Shown: piece by piece, positions 62,914 to 64,000 of the stretch
Layout of the letters: each line of letters starts with the position of its first letter
How positions within the stretch are numbered: position 1 is the stretch's first letter
Source of the DNA: CAVPDG01 sp963702535
GTDB taxonomy: Bacteria; Chloroflexota; Anaerolineae; Anaerolineales; UBA4823
Assembly (NCBI GenBank): GCA_963702535.1
Contig: CAVPDG010000007.1
Span: 62,001 to 126,000, forward strand
DNA length: 64,000 bases
Direction: 5' to 3'
Notes under the pieces: generated by a model
Seen by the model: only the letters and a program-made list of their open reading frames with translations
The model's database searches: none
Told to the model about the DNA's origin: nothing
Made by a program: the position numbers and the translations under genes

Positions 62914-63264
62914 ATGAAACCGAAAAGCGTCTCCGGACTCACCTGCTTCGTGCAAAACCTCAGCCGGACGGTCGAGTTTTATGAGCAGCTCGGCTTCAAC
63001 TTCCACAAAGTAACGCCTGAGCATGCCACCGCCTACCTCAACTGGTTCTGGATCGACTTTATCCCCGTTGTGGGGCAGCCCTCCCGCCAGGGCGGCGGAC
63101 CTTCCATCTGCCTCAGCGTGGATAACGTCGACGGGTTCTACCAGGGCTGCCTCGCCCTCGGCTACCAGCCGCTGAGCGAGCCGCAGAACACCCCCTCCGG
63201 GGACCGGCAGTTCCTGCTCCTCGATCCGGATGGTTACGCGTTGCTCTTCTTCCAGAGAAAATGA
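62914..63264 (+). CDS. Glyoxalase/bleomycin-resistance-type (VOC) protein
   Basis: A 116-aa vicinal-oxygen-chelate protein: CFVQNLSRTVEFYEQLGF at the start, ICLSVDNVDGFYQGC in the middle, FLLLDPDGYALLFFQRK at the end. Metal-ligand positions are not all canonical, and no resistance role should be assumed. Closely follows the DUF1801 gene, probably the same operon. Confidence 0.85.
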   Translation: MKPKSVSGLTCFVQNLSRTVEFYEQLGFNFHKVTPEHATAYLNWFWIDFIPVVGQPSRQGGGPSICLSVDNVDGFYQGCLALGYQPLSEPQNTPSGDRQFLLLDPDGYALLFFQRK

Positions 63265-63334
63265 CGCCTTTATCGTCCATTTTTGATCCATTCGATTAAC
63301 CCTGATCCAGGATTCATTGCAGAGGTCTTCACAC

Positions 63335-64000
63335 ATGGGGACAGCCACGGTTCAAGCCCAGGTCTGGGGAGTGCGCGCCCGCGATTGGGCTGAAGTGCAG
63401 GAAGGCACATTTTTGCCGCTTTTTGAGCGGGTCTTAGACCAGACCGCTGTTCGCTCCGGTTCTGAGGTGCTGGATATCGGTTGCGGCTCAGGTCTGTTCT
63501 GCGAGCTGGCAGCGCGGCGCGGCGCGCTGGTCAGCGGGCTGGATGCCTCCGAGGCGCTCCTGGCGATTGCCCAGGAGCGGACTCCGCAGGGCGATTTCCG
63601 CACCGGCGATATGGAGGAGCTGCCATACGCAGCCGCGACTTTCGATCTCGTCACCGGCTTCAATTCCTTCCAGTTCGCCGCTGATCCGGTCAATGCACTG
63701 CGCCAGGCGAGAGCGCGTCACACGCCCCGGCGGCAAGCTGGTGATTGGCGTGTTTGGCTTGCCACAGGATTGCGAAGCCCGCTTCTATTTCGCTGCCCTG
63801 GGATCGCTGCTGCCGCCGCCTCCGCCCGGGACGCCGGGACCTTTCGCCCTGTCACAGGATGGGGCGCTGGAAGCGCTGGTAGAAAAAGCCGGCATGCAGC
63901 CGGGTCCGGTCGAGCAGATCGCTATCCCCTGGGAGTACCCGGATGCTCAAACCTTGCTGCGCGGATTGCTTGCCTCCGGTCCTGGGACGCGCGCCGTCGC
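63335..64000 (+). CDS. SAM-dependent class I methyltransferase, frameshifted, runs off window
   Basis: From ATG 63335 (MGTATVQAQVWGVRARDWA). Motif I VLDIGCGSGLFCELAA, acidic loop SGLDAS, motif GDMEELPYAAATFDLVTGF. The frame breaks at about 63718; another frame continues VTRPGGKLVIGVFGL, SLLPPPPPGTPGPF and EYPDAQTLLRGLLASG to the window edge. A UbiE/COQ5-like small-molecule methyltransferase is likely; acceptor unknown. Confidence 0.8.
   Translation, partial: MGTATVQAQVWGVRARDWAEVQEGTFLPLFERVLDQTAVRSGSEVLDIGCGSGLFCELAARRGALVSGLDASEALLAIAQERTPQGDFRTGDMEELPYAAATFDLVTGFNSFQFAADPVNALRQARARHTPRRQAGDWRVWLATGLRSPLLFRCPGIAAAAASARDAGTFRPVTGWGAGSAGRKSRHAAGSGRADRYPLGVPGCSNLAARIACLRSWDARRR

Noticed and set aside
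62914..63264. Bleomycin-resistance gene
   Set aside because: Only the general VOC fold is supported; a resistance role cannot be read from sequence.

Overview
The window looks like a chromosomal segment of a GC-rich, lipoprotein-rich bacterium, most likely Chloroflexota (Anaerolineae-like). I infer this from content, not from a marker gene. The signs are many secreted lipoproteins with Thr/Pro-rich linkers, a SARP-type regulator fused to a STAND ATPase and WD40 repeats, CHAT and C25-like caspase-fold proteins, RCC1 and TPR repeat proteins, and CUT1 sugar transport without a local ATPase. There is no rRNA, tRNA, CRISPR array, phage or insertion-sequence transposase. About 25 genes are interrupted by one-base indels while both halves stay conserved; most are repaired by deleting one base. 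That suggests an insertion-biased, incompletely polished assembly, so I annotate most such genes across the break.

Layout. 1-13.7 kb: a carbohydrate or cyclitol module with a DegT/StrS aminotransferase (partial, minus strand), AraC and DeoR regulators, an FGGY kinase, a sugar-binding lipoprotein, two CUT1 permeases, two L-fucose-isomerase-like proteins, a lipoprotein and an Ntn-type amidohydrolase. 13.8-19.8 kb: minus-strand exported or membrane proteins (TPR, small secreted protein, a 14-repeat RCC1 protein). 19.8-24.5 kb: a minus-strand operon of TelA, XpaC-like, a periplasmic-binding-protein-like (PBP) protein and a PBP-vWA fusion. 24.6-31.0 kb: a lipoprotein and, divergent from it, a very large one-pass membrane regulator (SARP DNA-binding/BTAD, degenerate kinase, STAND ATPase, TM, seven WD40 repeats, PBP domain). 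31.1-41.4 kb: a tight minus-strand operon of three C25-like caspase-fold paralogs (only one keeps its His/Cys), two unknown proteins, a CHAT-SIR2 fusion and a STAND ATPase. It has the composition of a bacterial conflict or cell-death system. 41.7-47.7 kb: small unrelated genes with integron attC-like sites and no integrase. 47.7-55.7 kb: lipoproteins, an aminotransferase, a TetR/hydrolase pair and a degraded gene. 55.8-58.7 kb: a yybP-ykoY (Mn2+) riboswitch and terminator before a P-type ATPase. 58.7-64 kb: small enzymes (GNAT, prenyltransferase-fold protein, aldo/keto reductase, DUF1801, glyoxalase, methyltransferase).

How it may work together. The sugar module imports a solute and isomerises and phosphorylates it under DeoR/AraC control. 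The 20-31 kb locus looks like an envelope-sensing system: three PBP-like domains sit around one SARP-STAND receptor, and a pair of TAACG repeats spaced 11 bp is a candidate operator. The 31-41 kb operon ends tail-to-tail against that receptor. Any functional link between the two is inference. The most original material is the receptor locus and the CHAT-SIR2/STAND/C25-like operon.
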